Position numbers and translations under genes: made by a program
Shown: piece by piece, positions 20,521-33,900 of the stretch
How the letters are laid out: each line of letters begins with the position of its first letter
How positions within the stretch are numbered: position 1 is the stretch's first letter
Source: Bryopsis sp. KO-2023
Lineage: Eukaryota > Chlorophyta > Ulvophyceae > Bryopsidales > Bryopsidaceae
NCBI GenBank assembly: GCA_030272585.1
Contig: BSYQ01000006.1
Location: 2,319,001 to 2,383,000 of the forward strand
Direction: 5' to 3'
Length of the DNA: 64,000 nucleotides
The notes under the pieces: generated by a model
Databases searched by the model: none
The model's input: the letters and a program-made list of their open reading frames with translations, nothing else
What the model was told of the DNA's origin: nothing

Positions 20521-20703
20521 TTGACCGATTGCAGCAGTTTGTCACGTGCGTTACTGGAATTGCGGTACATGATTGATCTTGAGGTGTATCCCAGATATGT
20601 GCTGGAAATGTAATTTTGGTGTTGCTGTACTTCGACCGGATTGCATCTTGCACCGTCACACACGTCGTCGTCGTTCCGACGAAGGTGGGACGTCGGCGAG
20701 GCA

Positions 20704-23700
20704 ATGATCTTTGCAGTATTGTTCTTCGCTTCCCTTTTCGGATCGTATAATGCGCAGCCAAACTCGGGCAAGTTTCCTTTGTCAGTTGGACGGTGGCTAG
20801 ATTCATCAAGCACCTTCATGGTTTCCAGAGGCTGTGCGGGCGGATCTACACAGCGTCTGCGCCACCACTCTCCTAGGCGTAGCTAGGGAGATGAACCTCG
20901 TCGTGCCTTTTTTTTTCAAGGGGGCCGCCCAAACCATTTAAGAGTTGGCCGTTGTTTCCGTTTCTATCCCTTTTTTTTCGGGCCACCCAATCTTTTTTGA
21001 GCCCATCCCCGGCTACGCCTATGCACTCCCCCCAAGTTTGTATGATCTTTTTAAACACTCGTCAATCTGCTGGGTTTGTGCTTTTTTTTCGAAACAGGGT
21101 CGAAATGCAAGGGTCTTCAAAACGAGGGCAATAAATTTGAACTGGATGAGTCTGCCCTCAAGCTCTTCAACAATGATGTCCAGAGATTTTTCGACTGCTG
21201 CCCAACCGATTCAGTTGTGGATCTCTCCATACCAGAGCTGCAGCTGGATGGCGTTCTTGAGATTGCGAAGCCTGTTACCGTCGAGGGCGGAGGGGCATTC
21301 ATCGGATGCTACGTCGGCAGCAAGAATGAGGGCGCTCTCGTCATAAGGTTAGTGTGGGTGTCATATCATCCCTCTGTGTGTTTGATGGGACTGTTTCTTT
21401 GGACAAGATCAGCAGTGTTTTGAGGTTCCTTCACATACTGCTATTAACTCCATAATAACCAGCTCTTTTCTTACTGATTGCAATTGCGATCCTGTTGGCT
21501 CTCCAGTCGTCATCAGCAAAGAAATCAAAGTTTTAACCTGCCTGGGCACCAGCAGTTTCAAAACACACCATTGGCCGATCTGATATTTGAGTGGCTCTGT
21601 AGATGCTGTGGTGTTCAATTGATCAACTTGTCCTTTTTTTATTTTATTTTTTATGTTCCAGGTCAGACAATGTCACGCTGAGGGGCTTGTCCTTTGAGGG
21701 ATGCAACCTGAACTCAACAGCAGCCCTGATACAAATCGAAAACTCGAAGAATGTCACAGTCAGCGATCTGCATTTTTCCCGTAACAAAAACGCTGCTGGG
21801 GCACCTTGCATGTCTTTGCTCCAATCCACTGTTGTGGCGACAAATTTGACAGCAGTGAACAATACGGGAATATTTGGAGGCGTGATGTCGATTGTCAATT
21901 CGTCTTCGATGAAAATCCAAGGTTCAGCACTTCGCCAAAACGAGGCCATGGAGCAAGGGGGCGCATTGTATTTGCATGGCTCCGATCTCGATGCTTCCGA
22001 TGTTTGGTTCATTGAGAATTCTGCACTTGATGATGGTGGAGCCATCTTTGCTGAGGTCCGCTTCCAGTCACCTCGGGTGGCTTTTATTCCCCAATTTTTG
22101 TCCATTACATATTGTCCCTTTTTTCCCCCCAACCCCCATGGTACTTGACATTTTGTGATTTTCCCTAATGTGAAGCTCATTCCTTGATGCAAATCTATCA
22201 TTTTTTAACCACAGGGTAATCATAGGGTGATGGCGGCTTCTCATATTTTGTGTGTGCGTGTGTGTGACCTTCCAGGGGTATATCAATTCCACTGTCAAGA
22301 TGTTTAATTTGTCATTACACAGAAATCGAGTGCACGGGCAATATAAGGATGATTTGAATTGGCGTACGGGTGGTGGGGTTTCTTTCCTCGGTTCTGGACT
22401 GCAAGTCGAAATCATGGAAACCTCATTCGTGAACAATTCTGCATTGAACGATGGTGGGAGCATTTCGATAGTGAATGGAACCAGCGCCGTCATCACAGCC
22501 AGTCGATTCATTCGAAATCACTCTTTTCAGGGCGGAGCTATTTATGCCGAGGTATCCTTCAACCTAAATGGCACGTGTAATCAAATGATATGAGTACAGA
22601 TATGAGTCATATCTGGTCACACTTTTCGCACATTGCCCGCCCCCCCCCCCGAAAAAAATTTGCAACACGGACAGCTGGTCTTTTCCTTGAAAGCAACCCA
22701 AGAAGATTCTGCTGGTGATTTCTCTCAGGAAATATTATGAAGGAGTGATCATTGTTTAGTGGTAAAAAATTCATACAGCCTTTCGTTTTTCTTTCCAGAG
22801 TGCTCTACCGAATATCACCTTTTTGAAAGTGGAGGACACCGGATTCCACAGCAATTATGCAGTGATGCAAGAACCAATTGGAAGCTTTCTGCCCCTTGGA
22901 GGAGCAATCGCTTTGTTTGAAAATGGAACATCAGCCAGCTTCAAGGATGTCACATTTTCCAAGAATAGAGCCGGAGTGGAAGGGGGCGCCCTGTCGTGTG
23001 CTCGGATGAATGAGCTGAACATTTCCAGGTCGAAGTTCCTGGGAAATGTGGTAGCATGTCCAGTCAATGAACCAGGGAAAGAGCTGGTGGGTTAATCTCT
23101 CAATCAATGGACACTAGTGCTTTCTTGCAGAAAGGGCCTTGTGGTTTTGTCGCAATACTTCTGAGATATTCCTGTTTTTTGCCTCCTACAAGTAGATGTG
23201 CATGAGCCTACTGCTGACTTTTAGATTTGCCCTATCCTGAGCCCTTTTCAGATTTTGAGGCTCGCAAGCACTGCCAGGGCACAGTAGTTGGGCAAAAATC
23301 AGTCTTGGTGTGGATTTCTTGGTACCAGGATACAGAGAATACATTCTGGAAGCCGTTACCTGGTGAGAGGTGCAATACAGGCCAGAAAATTGGTGGCGCC
23401 CTTTCTTCTGGTGCAATATCTCGGATTCTCATTGAAGGTTCCCTATTCGATGGAAATGCTGCTTACAACAGTGGAGCTGCCGAGATTTTGGTGAGGCTAA
23501 TGAGTTTTCTTGAGTCTATATGTATTTGGTGCGAAACCGGCACTGCACATAGGACAACTGGCGAAAAACTGAAGCATCTGCTAAATCCAGGAAACTCGAA
23601 AGTCTTCTATTTTGTAAGCTCTTTTACTGCATCTTGACCTATACTGCTTTTTTCACAGGGTGATTCTGTGGAAAATGGAAACAGATCGGTAATCACAATC

Positions 23701-26700
23701 GGAGGGGCGATGTATCTTCACAAGGTTCCTGATATCTCAATTGTGGAATCCAACTTTACCAGAAACCGGGCACAAAGAGGCGGCGGGGTCATTGTGGCGG
23801 TAAGATTCAACATAGTTGATTTCACTGACTGACCCAAAATATTGTTGCTCCTAGCTAGTCCAAAATCCTGATAAAGTGCTCTCATACAGTGGGCGTTTCT
23901 GGGCTGGGAATTCCATCGAAAGGATGAAGGAGACAACTCTACTCTTACGAGTTCCCGTGCATGTTCAGAACAATCCAAGTAAACAAAAATCGGTGAAAAT
24001 ATACAGCTGCAAGAATTTGGATCACTGTTGTGTTATGATGGTGTTATGATAGTCATGACACTGTGAAGTTTCCAAATTGTGTTAAAAGGATCCAAGTGTT
24101 AAAAGTGGATTCACATAGTTCACTGTCAGTTTTGTCATGTTTTTTTTTTACCATGTTCTTTTTTGAAAAACTGACAGTGACCTTTCCCATGCAAGGATCA
24201 TGGAGGATCTATGTCTCTGTTTGGGGATTAGATCTGGACGGGAGGGAATGTTCTATTTTATTGGATTGAGAGGTTTTGTTGTGTTTTGGCTAGCTACAAG
24301 GCACTCACTGGCACATTTTTGAAAAATTTCCCCCCTTTCATATGATGGAAAAGTCACACAAAGACTTTCAAGGCGACGTGAAAGAATTTTCTGTACCTTC
24401 CAGGATGCCACGTTGCTGATTGAAGAAAGTCGCTTCCAGGACAATTTTGCAACAGGAACTGGTGGTGCAATGAGCTTGACGGACTCAAATACAACCATTG
24501 TAAACTCAACTTTTACAAGGAACGCTGCAATCCAGGGGGGGGGTGCGATTCAATCTGGGGTGAATCTTCTTCAAAAAGTAAGCACATGCAAGGGCAAAGA
24601 AAGTACTGTTATCGTTTGTGTTGTCAGTATGTCGCATACACAGACATGAGCAACAGGTGGATTGTCTTTTGCCCATAATCAATTGCATCGTATTTTTCTT
24701 CTTTGGTTTTTTGATGTTTTCAAAAGTTGGTTTTTGTTTAATGTTTTCAAAGTTGGATTGTCAACATCAGTTGGGTGGTACCTACGGTTCAGGGACATCT
24801 CAAAGCAAAGGAAGTGGCTCTTAAAGACAACTATGCGGAAGATGGAGATGGAGGCGGTCTTCGTTTACTTGGTGTGGACCTGGAAATGGATGGCAGTCTA
24901 TGTCAAAACAATTCGGCTGGAAGCGTTGGGGGAGCTATTTACCTCATTCAACTTGAAGTAAGAGACTGTATAAAAGCAATGCTTCACAAAAACTATTTGA
25001 TGACTGGCCTAAAAAGTCGACAATCTTAATTGCAGGCTTCCTTCCCAACTGCAACAATCAAAGGTACGAGTTTCATAGGAAATCAGGCTGATGGCGGTGG
25101 AGGCATGTACGTGCAGCAGGGAAATCTTCACCTTTCTCATTGTGCCTTCGAAGCAAACGTTGCCCACTCAGAGGGTGGGGCATTGTTTTGCGAGGTAAGT
25201 TGAACAAAAAGTTAGTTGATCATGCTTTCAGAACAATGTATAAAGACCAACTTACGGTTGGTGGCAGTACCATTAACTTCTCCGAAAAAAGAAAATACTG
25301 CAAACAATTCTTTTGTTCGCTTTGGATGGAGGTCCTTCCAGATTGGTCTCATTTTTGTATCGATACTTGTCAGAACTTTTGTTGTGTGTTTGGTTGTGCT
25401 GCCTAGAGCATACATTTGAAAGTCATCTCCCAAATGCCTTTCTGCATTTTTACTTTTTTTCCTGTTTCACTGAAGGATCTGAGCGTCAACTGGGTAGTAG
25501 GCAATAAGGACTCGGTTTTGAAGGTGGACTCCTCAAACTTCACTGACAACAAGGCTGGAAAGGATGTGGAGGGTAATCGTGCTAATGGAGTGGAATCCAG
25601 CAGTGGCAACGGTGGAGCTGTGGCGATGTCCGGATTGGGCTTGAACTCGGAGTTCAAGGATTGCTACTTTTTAAAAAACCTGGCGACAAGTGGAGGGGCC
25701 ATGTATGTGCAAGATGTGCGAAAAATAACTTTGGAGGACTTCAGATTTGGGATGGGGGAAGCACTCACAGGAGGAGCACTGACGATTATCAACACTGGAC
25801 TAACCATGAGCAATGGGAGCTTTGTTGGAAACGTTGCCAGATTTGGGGGTGCTGTTTCATTCACCAAGGTTGGCAGCGCTAGACTTGGTGTCAACTCTAC
25901 ATCGGTGGCATCATTCAAAGTGGTCCAGTTTGTGGAGAATGTTGCACTGGAAGGCGGCGGTGCTGTTGATCTGAGGGGGAGAACTCTGGAGTGTGAATCA
26001 TGCCATTTCCATTCGAACAGTGCTGGGGTTGTCGGGGGTGGAGTGGGATATGGAGGTGCCATAAGAGCACTACCTGCTTCAAAGATGGCGCTCATGTATT
26101 CCGACCTTATCAATTGCACAGCGACACAGTCTGGTGGAGGGGTGTTTTTTGATGATGCGATCTTTCATGGTGAAAACGTTACCATTGGAAACAACACTGC
26201 CATTGAGAACGGAGGTGGTTTTGCGATGCATTTTGCCACCTTTGCCGCCGACACCATATTTATTCCTTGGGAATGTAGATTCTGTGGCTTCCAGGGAAAC
26301 CAGGCGAAAAAAGGAGGTAACAAGTGACATGGATCTTAGCCATTGGATATGTGGGGTGCGGACAACTGATGCATGGTTCAAGCAAATTAAATGAAATTCT
26401 GAACAGATCCCTTACCGGCATTTGGTGCATTACATTTGAAATCGCTCATGTTCTTGTGTGTGCCCAGGTGGACTCCACATTTCAGAAAAAAAGACACGGC
26501 AGCCAAAGTGTCAAGATTGTGAACTCAAGGAGGTTCCAAAACATTACGTGATGCTACACAGCACAGTGTTTCAAGGGAACGATGCAGAGGCTTCCGGGTC
26601 GGACATTTTTCTCAGTAACTTCAAGAACAATGTTTGCTGTGATGATCAATGCTGGAGCTTGGCAAGTGCAATGAAGGAGGTAGTGAAGAGTTGTGGATTG

Positions 26701-29384
26701 GGTGAAGCTTCGCGAGGAGATGTGAAAAAAACAGCTCCCGTGGGATCTTTTTTCGAATTGCTGTCGCTATCCCCTTCAGCAGTACCAAATCATGCCAGCG
26801 GTGAAGAGCTCCCAGCCATCAAGGTCACACCCCTTGATTCCTTTCGGCAGATTGCCGTAGATAACTTGACTCTGAGGGTTGAAGAAGTTGCAAGACCTGG
26901 TGGGGATCTTTTTGGCAGTCCTGCAATCAGCGAGGGCGTCTTGATGAGTGGGGTCACCAATGTGACCGGAATCTTTATGAGAGCATTGCCTGGAAACTAC
27001 AATTTGTCAATCAAGTTGACGTCAGAAGATGGGGGAAGGACTGTGACAGAGGTCGTATCAGTGGAGATTCGAGAGTGTGTCACTGGGGAGGTCAAACGAG
27101 AGGAAGGCCTGCGGTGTGACAGGTGTGCTGACGATTTCTTCAGCTTCGATGTGTCCGATGAGGTTTGCACACCATGTCCGGTGGAAACAGCCAAATGCTC
27201 CGGAGGAAGATTAGCCCCCCTGGATGGATTCTGGCACTCTGAGCCTCGGTCATCGCAGCTCCATGCATGCTTGACAAAAGAAGCATGCAAATACACGAAC
27301 AGGACAGACATTCTTTTTGCATCCAACTTCAATTCTTCCGGGGAGTATCCACAATGTGCACAGGTAAATGCAAGTTCAAGAACGCTGCCTTGGGAAATTC
27401 TGGTGGTCTCTTGGAAATAAAATCATGGTTCATGATTTTTTGTGGCAGGGTTACAGCGACGTATTGTGTGGGAGCTGCACTGCACTGCATGGGAAGAGTC
27501 GCTTCAAATGCACAGAGTGTCAGGGAGAGGGACCTGCTGGGGTGGAAATTTTTGTGGTTATGCTAGCATTGGCAGTGCTGTCCCTGATCTATGTGAAAAG
27601 TGCTGCAAAGTATTCTCAGGGAGTGCTGGGTGATTCATCAAACATCGCATCCACAAACCATCCATCAGGATCCCGTGGTGGGTTTGATCTTCCTGCCTTT
27701 ATTCTCGGGGAAATGCCAGATCAAGATGCAGAGAGACCTCATGAGAATGTCCACCAGGATGCCCACCAGAACGCCCCACCAAGAAAATCGAGATCGTCCG
27801 ACATTTTCAAGGTGAGAAGTCATGCCGATGGGCTACACATGTTCCAACCAGCAACTCGTGACACAGAAAAATGGACTATTCACGCGGCCCTGTTGTGTTA
27901 CCTTTCCAGATCCTTGTAAATTTGTTCCAAGTGACTGGATCCGCTGCAGCCATCAATGTGGGCTGGACTCGAAGCATGCTGATGCTGTTTGCCTCCTGGG
28001 GTGAGCCTTCAATTAGTATTCCTGCTTCAGAATTTTATTTCCACATTAAAAAGCTTCCTCGAACTGGAAAATCTTCTTGGAAGATGGTGGTGTTCAGCAA
28101 GCATTGTCGTTTCTTTATGCATGTACAGATTCCATTTCAGGAGTGACCGAGAGCACCAGTTTTTTTTCATTGGAGTGTGCATTTTCATCGGGGGAAAACA
28201 AGCCCCCTCGATCCATCCAGACTTCTATTTTCCTTGCATTTGTCCCATTCATGGTCTGGGCTCCGCTTGTCGTGGCCCATTACGCCCATGCAATGAGGAG
28301 CAAAAAATCATTCCGGGAAATCAAGCTTTGGTCTTGTGTTGCACTCTTGGCTGTGCAGCAAGCATCTTACATCAGGTGGGATGTGTTCCATAGTCTACAA
28401 TAGCTTTTGGAAGTATATATGCAAAACCTCTTTAGGTGTCCTATGCCTGGATACCTGCGAAACATTTTTTCTATTGCAATGCACGACTGATGCAATTAGA
28501 TGTTTGTTACAATAGATGGCTTGGTTCATTGCTCCAATCGACTATGGCTGCTGCTGGATTGGAGTTCACGACTCTTTGTTTTCTCTTGTAGCGTGACTAG
28601 GACGCTCGTTCGGATTTTCTACTGTGTGCATGTCAGCCCTATGAAAGGTTCGTTCTGGGTTGAAGATACCAACGTCGGGTGCTACAGAGGATCCCATGCT
28701 TTTCTTGTCGGCTTTGTTGGGGCACCAGGCCTGCTGTTGGTGTCGATAGGCTTCCCTGGATGGCTTCTGCTCAAGCTCACACAGAGCAGGGAGGTTCTGG
28801 AACAGGATGAGATGGTCAGACAGTATGGCTTCTTGTATAAAGCATACAACACGAATGTGGCAGCTTGGGAAGTTGTGATCTTGCTCAGAAAAGCCTTTCT
28901 TGCTGCGATTGTGGTGTTTGGGCGGACTTTGGGGGAAGGAATTCAAATCACTCTTGCGCTTGTTATCATGGTGGGTTCAATCATTCTCCAGATGTATTTC
29001 CAGCCGTTTGTGGAATCGAAGCTTAATTTTCTGGAGTTGGGATCTTTGACAATTTCCACCTTGGCCTTCATTATTGGGAATATGGTGGATCAGCCAAAAA
29101 TGAGCGAGGGAGGGAGAGTGGCCATGTCGGTCGTCTTCATTGGCACAGCTTGCATATATATCGTGTACGTGCTGAAGCAGATTTTTGATGTGGCTTTTGT
29201 GGAGCTGCGTGAACGAATGGAAAATACAAATTCGGGGGGTCCATTGCCAACGAGCAATTTTGCACTTTTGATGATGGCATTTAAGACCAGAGTAAAAAAG
29301 ACGAAAACCGGATTGCATAAAAAGAAGGCAACATTTGTGAAGAGCTTTTCTTCATCTTCGTCTTGCGAGATGGCTTCCCGTTAG
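20704..29384 (+). CDS. Large surface protein: right-handed beta-helix (Pmp-like) ectodomain with Cys-rich region and multi-TM C-terminus
   Basis: About 1800 aa. A signal peptide (MIFAVLFFASLFGSYNAQPN) starts at 20704. Phase-consistent exons: 21098-21347, 21662-22055, 22276-22551, 22799-23090, 23225-23490, 23659-23799, 24404-24559, 24793-24957, 25036-25194, 25476-26316, 26468-27363, 27449-27811, 27910-28000, 28141-28375, 28592-29384. The end of exon 1 is unresolved (20833 fits the phase). The ectodomain is a chain of Pmp/pectin-lyase-type units (SxFxxNxAxxxGGAIxxE). A Cys-rich segment follows (CDRCADDFFSF ... GFWHSEP ... CGSCTALHGKSRFKCTEC), then about eight hydrophobic helices from 27545 onward and a basic Ser-rich tail. 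This architecture is known in algal and protist surface proteins; the ligand is unknown. A possible exon at 23855-23978 does not fit the phase of the next exon and is left out. Confidence 0.85.
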
Positions 29385-29412
29385 TTTTAGTCTTGCATTT
29401 TTTTTGCTTGAA

Positions 29413-29625
29413 AATCCAAAAAATATTTTGGGTGGTTGATCATTGAGTTTTGTTGGGTTTGTTCAAGGGATCATGGGTGGAGGGTCCATCCTTTTTTTCT
29501 ACATTTTTTGAATTGTCATATCGATGGTTTTAATTTTTGCCTTCTTTTCTTGAAAATGCATCAACTATTTTGGGAACTGATCAGTGCATTGTGCTGGGTT
29601 TGTTCAAGGGATCGTGGGTGTGTTT
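29413..29625 (+). repeat. Diverged tandem duplication of about 140 bp downstream of the receptor gene
   Basis: Segments starting AAAATCCAAAAAATATTTTG (about 29410) and AAAATGCATCAACTATTTTG (about 29550) continue in parallel through TGGGTTTGTTCAAGGGATC. No coding role seen. Confidence 0.6.
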
Positions 29626-29849
29626 TGCATTCACATTCGTGCTGCAGGTCACGAATTTCCTTTTTGTATCTTTAAACTTATTTAATTCACCCGTATTGTT
29701 TCAGTTTTCTTGTTCACATCGTCTTTTATTCTGTTTGGAAACCTCTTCTGCCAAACCCCTTCGAATCGCCACTGTCATTTTCTGCAATTCTTTCTTTACA
29801 GGTCAGGATTAGTTTGCAAGGACTCGCTGTGGTCGTCACCATTTGCAAA

Positions 29850-30456
29850 GAAAATCTCGCATCAAGCAGACAGACGAATGATGTGAACCAACCAGGCAAC
29901 CTTATGACAAGAGCTCCCTGATTCTTGCTGTCTAGCGCATCTGATGGATGCCTTTCCACCCTCGACCGTAACGGGCTTTGCAATCTCAAGAACGCCATCC
30001 AGCTGCAGCTCTGGTATGGAGAGATCCACAACTGAATTGGATGGGCAGCAGTCAAAAAATCTCTGGACATCATTGTTGAAGCGCTTGAGGGCAGACTCAT
30101 CCAGCTCGATTTTATTGCCCTCGTTTCGAAGACCCTTGCATTTCGCACCTGTTTCCAAAACCCAGCACGGACCCAGTACATCGACGAGTCATAAAAAAGA
30201 CCATAAAAATTGGGGGGTAGTGCAGAGGCGTAGCCGGCCTGGACCCCCACCCCACCAAGATTGGGTTGCCAAAAAAAAGGGGTAGAAACGGCAACAACAA
30301 TGGCCAACTTTGGGCGGTCACCCAAAGTTATGCGCAGCTAGCTGCAGATCCGCCCGCACAAATCCCCACCACGACTGGCAAAGGGTACTTGCCTGAGTTT
30401 GGCTGCGCATGATAGGATCCGAAAAGGGAAGCGAAGAACAATACCGCAAAAATCAT
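29850..30456 (-). pseudogene. Truncated inverted copy of the 5' end of the beta-helix receptor gene
   Basis: Reading leftward from 30456, the sequence repeats the receptor's signal-peptide exon (MIFAVLFFASLFGSYHAQPN), its first intron, and exon 2 (NEGNKIELDESALKRFNNDV and FFDCCPSNSVVDLSIPELQL). Similarity ends near 29850, shortly after the place where the parent's exon 2 donor lies. Within exon 2 a two-base loss near the CARQQESG stretch breaks the frame, and the later exons are absent. The copy lies tail to tail with its parent only 400 bp past the parent's stop. I infer a partial inverted duplication that is no longer functional. The conserved intron shows the copy arose from DNA, not from an mRNA. 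Confidence 0.8.
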
Positions 30457-30559
30457 TGCCTCATGGACGTTCCATGACCTGGCTTCGAGGCAGCAGAGAA
30501 TCGAACGACCTTTTTTTCAGCCCTTGTCTATCATCGTCCAGGTACGTTGGACAATGGTG

Positions 30560-30907
30560 CCTTCGTTTCGACAGGTGTCTTTTTTCAGACACAAAATGCA
30601 TTGCGCACGTGACCACGCCGCCGCCGCCATCCTATCAGATGTTAATGAAGTTTGAGTTCGAAGTTCGAGTTTGAGGGATAGCAGCTATTGATTGAGGAAC
30701 AATTTAGTGAAAAGCTTGTTGTGGTGGGCAAGCCATATCTGAGACAGGGCTGCAAAGTCTTCACATGAACCAATACACAAAGGGCAAACACACCCGACAT
30801 AAACAGATAAACAATACACAATAAACAGAACCGACTGTCCCAAGAATCAACTGGTTCGCAAACAGAAGTTTCAGAAATCAAAAAAGAACATTTTTTGGGG
30901 GGCTTTC
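30560..30907. other. Short gene-free stretch
   Basis: Lies between the receptor copy and the stop of the next minus-strand gene. Its last part is probably that gene's 3' UTR. Nothing else is seen. Confidence 0.4.
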
Positions 30908-33900
30908 TCAGTCTTCCTCAGTCATGAGTGCTTCGCAACTTTTTTCGTTCTTCCCCTCTTCTTTGCAGCGAGCGGCGTCGCTCTTAAAGTCAGTCATAAG
31001 GTCTTCGTTGGACTGAGCCATCGTCTCGAATACGGATGCAGGGCTAGGCATGCAGCGCTCTGGTGATTATAAAATAACAAAAATAAAGGAATCAAAAACA
31101 CCTTTCAAGAATGAGGCCATGAATGTACCGTTCACAGCAGACAGGGTTTCAGTCCAGATGGGGAAAACGTGTAGGAGCAAACTAAATCCCCAGGAACGAG
31201 AAAGAAACAAGCCGGCCAAAATATTGCAGCATGTGTACTTTTTTATCATGGGCCGATTTGAATAGTGCGGCGATTGAGAAGAGTTTGATCTTGTGTTGAA
31301 GAGGGGCATTCCGCAACGAACAAAAAAAAAGAAGCTGTAATCGCAAATTAAAATGAGACCTTTGGAGGGAAAAATTCAAATCAAAATCATTCAGTGGTCA
31401 TGCATGTGATATACGCTCCAGTGACAATCCATTTTTTTTTCAATATGTTTTTTTTTGGTGCATTCTTTGTCTCACCTCAACAAGTAGTATAGGTAAAAAA
31501 AAGAAAAAGAAAAAAACATATATATACACATATATATATATGTATGTACAAAAAAAAAATTCCGGGGTTCTTGCCACTTACGAAGACCAGAGTCCCAAAA
31601 GCACTTGTTTCCTGATTTCTTGTTGCAAGTGGACTCCGTCCCATTCTCGCACTCCCCAGTGAGGATCAAATCCGCCAAATCGCATTTATCCTTCACGCTG
31701 GGTTCTTTTCTCGTTATTTTAGCCATTTTCATCACAACGGATGGCCTCGGGATGCAGTTCCCGAATGTGCCATCAAAAATGCACCCTTCGATCTCCAGAC
31801 AAGATTCTTCGTCCTTGGCGAAGGGACATTTTTGATTCTCGAGCCGCCTGATTTTCTTCACTGCAGAATCGTTGAAAGTCGCGGTCTACCGAAAAGTAAA
31901 TAAACACATTTGGAACAAAAAGTAATTACTGCTGCCCGGGATAGGATTCGAAGCCACTATTCGAAATTGGATTTCACAACTGAAACAACATAACAATATC
32001 ATTTGTTTTGTTTTTTTCAAATACTGACAGCCTCACTGCAGTTCTCCAAAAAAAAAAACAAAAAAAAAACGAAGCAATCCCTGGCATGTCAACGAGGACA
32101 TTGGGGAAATCTGCCCTTGCAAATACGTATGTCAATAACAAAATTTTCTACGGATGGGAAATGCCACTTACAACGTCGAGATTTTTTGCAGCAAGTTTTC
32201 CCATGTCTTTGGCAAATTTCTGGAAGCTGAAGGAGCAGTCAGTAATTTCGTTCCTGCATGTCAAGAAAATGATCAGATCAAAAAATCCCACTCCTATTTG
32301 ATTTCCCTTCCCATACACCCCTCTGTGGATTTTATTATTATTATTAATAATAATAATAATACATTTTTTTTCCGGAATTATTATTGTTTTTTTAAGTGTT
32401 TGTTTGCATACATTTTTTGCAGTCTTCTGTCTTTACCATGAACAGCCAGGGCTGACTTCCCAATTTTTGCATTGGCTTCGGGTCAAATCGCACTCTCGCA
32501 GAAAGACGTTTTCTGCCTGTCCATAGCATTCGGAAAGCTGGTTCACGTCAGACATTAACACGGGCTCGCATCGACCTTCAGGGTTGTTCTTCTTCGACCT
32601 GTGCATACGAAAGAAACGTTCACTCTTAGGGCTCTTAGGAAACCTCTCTTGAAAAGAGAGCCCTTTTGAAAAAAAAGTAGGCGAAAAAAAAAATTAAAAA
32701 TCGGGAGGGGTGGGGGTTGATCGTAGGAAGGATTTAGTGTTTGTACAACTCATGCACAGCATTCTCTTGACATATATAGATATATCTGCATGATTTTTTT
32801 TTTTATATCAAATTAAGCAAGCATTGAAACAAAATGTGTGAATGCATCAGATTCCAATGTCCATGCATCCTATCGATTTTCATCGACCAAGGTTGTTTAA
32901 AAAAAAAAAAAAAAGGAACTCAAGCCGCTCTGCTCCACATGAATCCCTCAATTAACATCCAGATTTATGTCGAAGCGGTAAAAAATAAATAAAAGAAAAA
33001 GCCATTACAGCAGGTCTCAGATATAAGAATTGAATGCAGATACAAAGAAATCCTATTTACAGCAAATCGTACTCATCACACAGGACCTTTTACAATTGTG
33101 GGGTTTTTTTGTATCAAGTGAACTACAGCAAAAATAAAAAATCCATTCCATCCGTCAAGACCAAACAAACGCATTGGTTTTACAAAAAAGAAGCACACGT
33201 AAGTGGTTATATATACAAATATATTACCCCCCATACCATATGCAACCGAAACGTTCACTCTTTGTGCATCTTTCTTTGCTTTTTGTAATGGAGCAATCCT
33301 GTAGGGAAGCATTGGAGTCGACAGACAGAAAAAGTGTCAGCTGAATCCTTGCATACCAGTCTGAAAAAAACAGGAGAACAGAAAAAAGGAAGAAACATCG
33401 ATCTGGGTTCAAAATCGAGCCGCTCATCCCTGACCTCATAACCCCTCCAAACTGCAATTTATTATTTCCAAACCCCAACTACGAAGTTTTTTTTTTCATT
33501 TTTTATTCATCATTTTTTTTTGGGGGGGGGGAGGGGGCAGATGTACTATTTTGAACCCCACCGACGTCATACCTGAATTGAGAACCCGTGAAGTTTCAAA
33601 GCCTCGGTCTCGATCTTGTTGTAATACTTCGCCAGCGCAGCCATGCTCATGGCGCAGGTTTTGCTTGACAAATGCCACGAACACGATCTGGTCTTTTCCT
33701 CCTCCACTTCCTCTTGGAGCAGCGTCCTGTCGGCCGATCCATCCTCGAAATCAGTGTCCTCGTTCCCACCGCATCCCTTGCAGCAGAAAAACCACGAAAC
33801 GAAATGAACGGATTCTGAAGCGGAACCCCCCCCCCAATCCATACGTCGCCATGCCGCTTTGCAAGCATACAATTTTGGGGAAGGCAGCCGGGGGGGGGGG

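Noticed and set aside
26968-27332. Minus-strand open frames within the receptor gene
   Set aside because: They are antisense shadows of the Cys-rich exon, which matches the expected receptor architecture.
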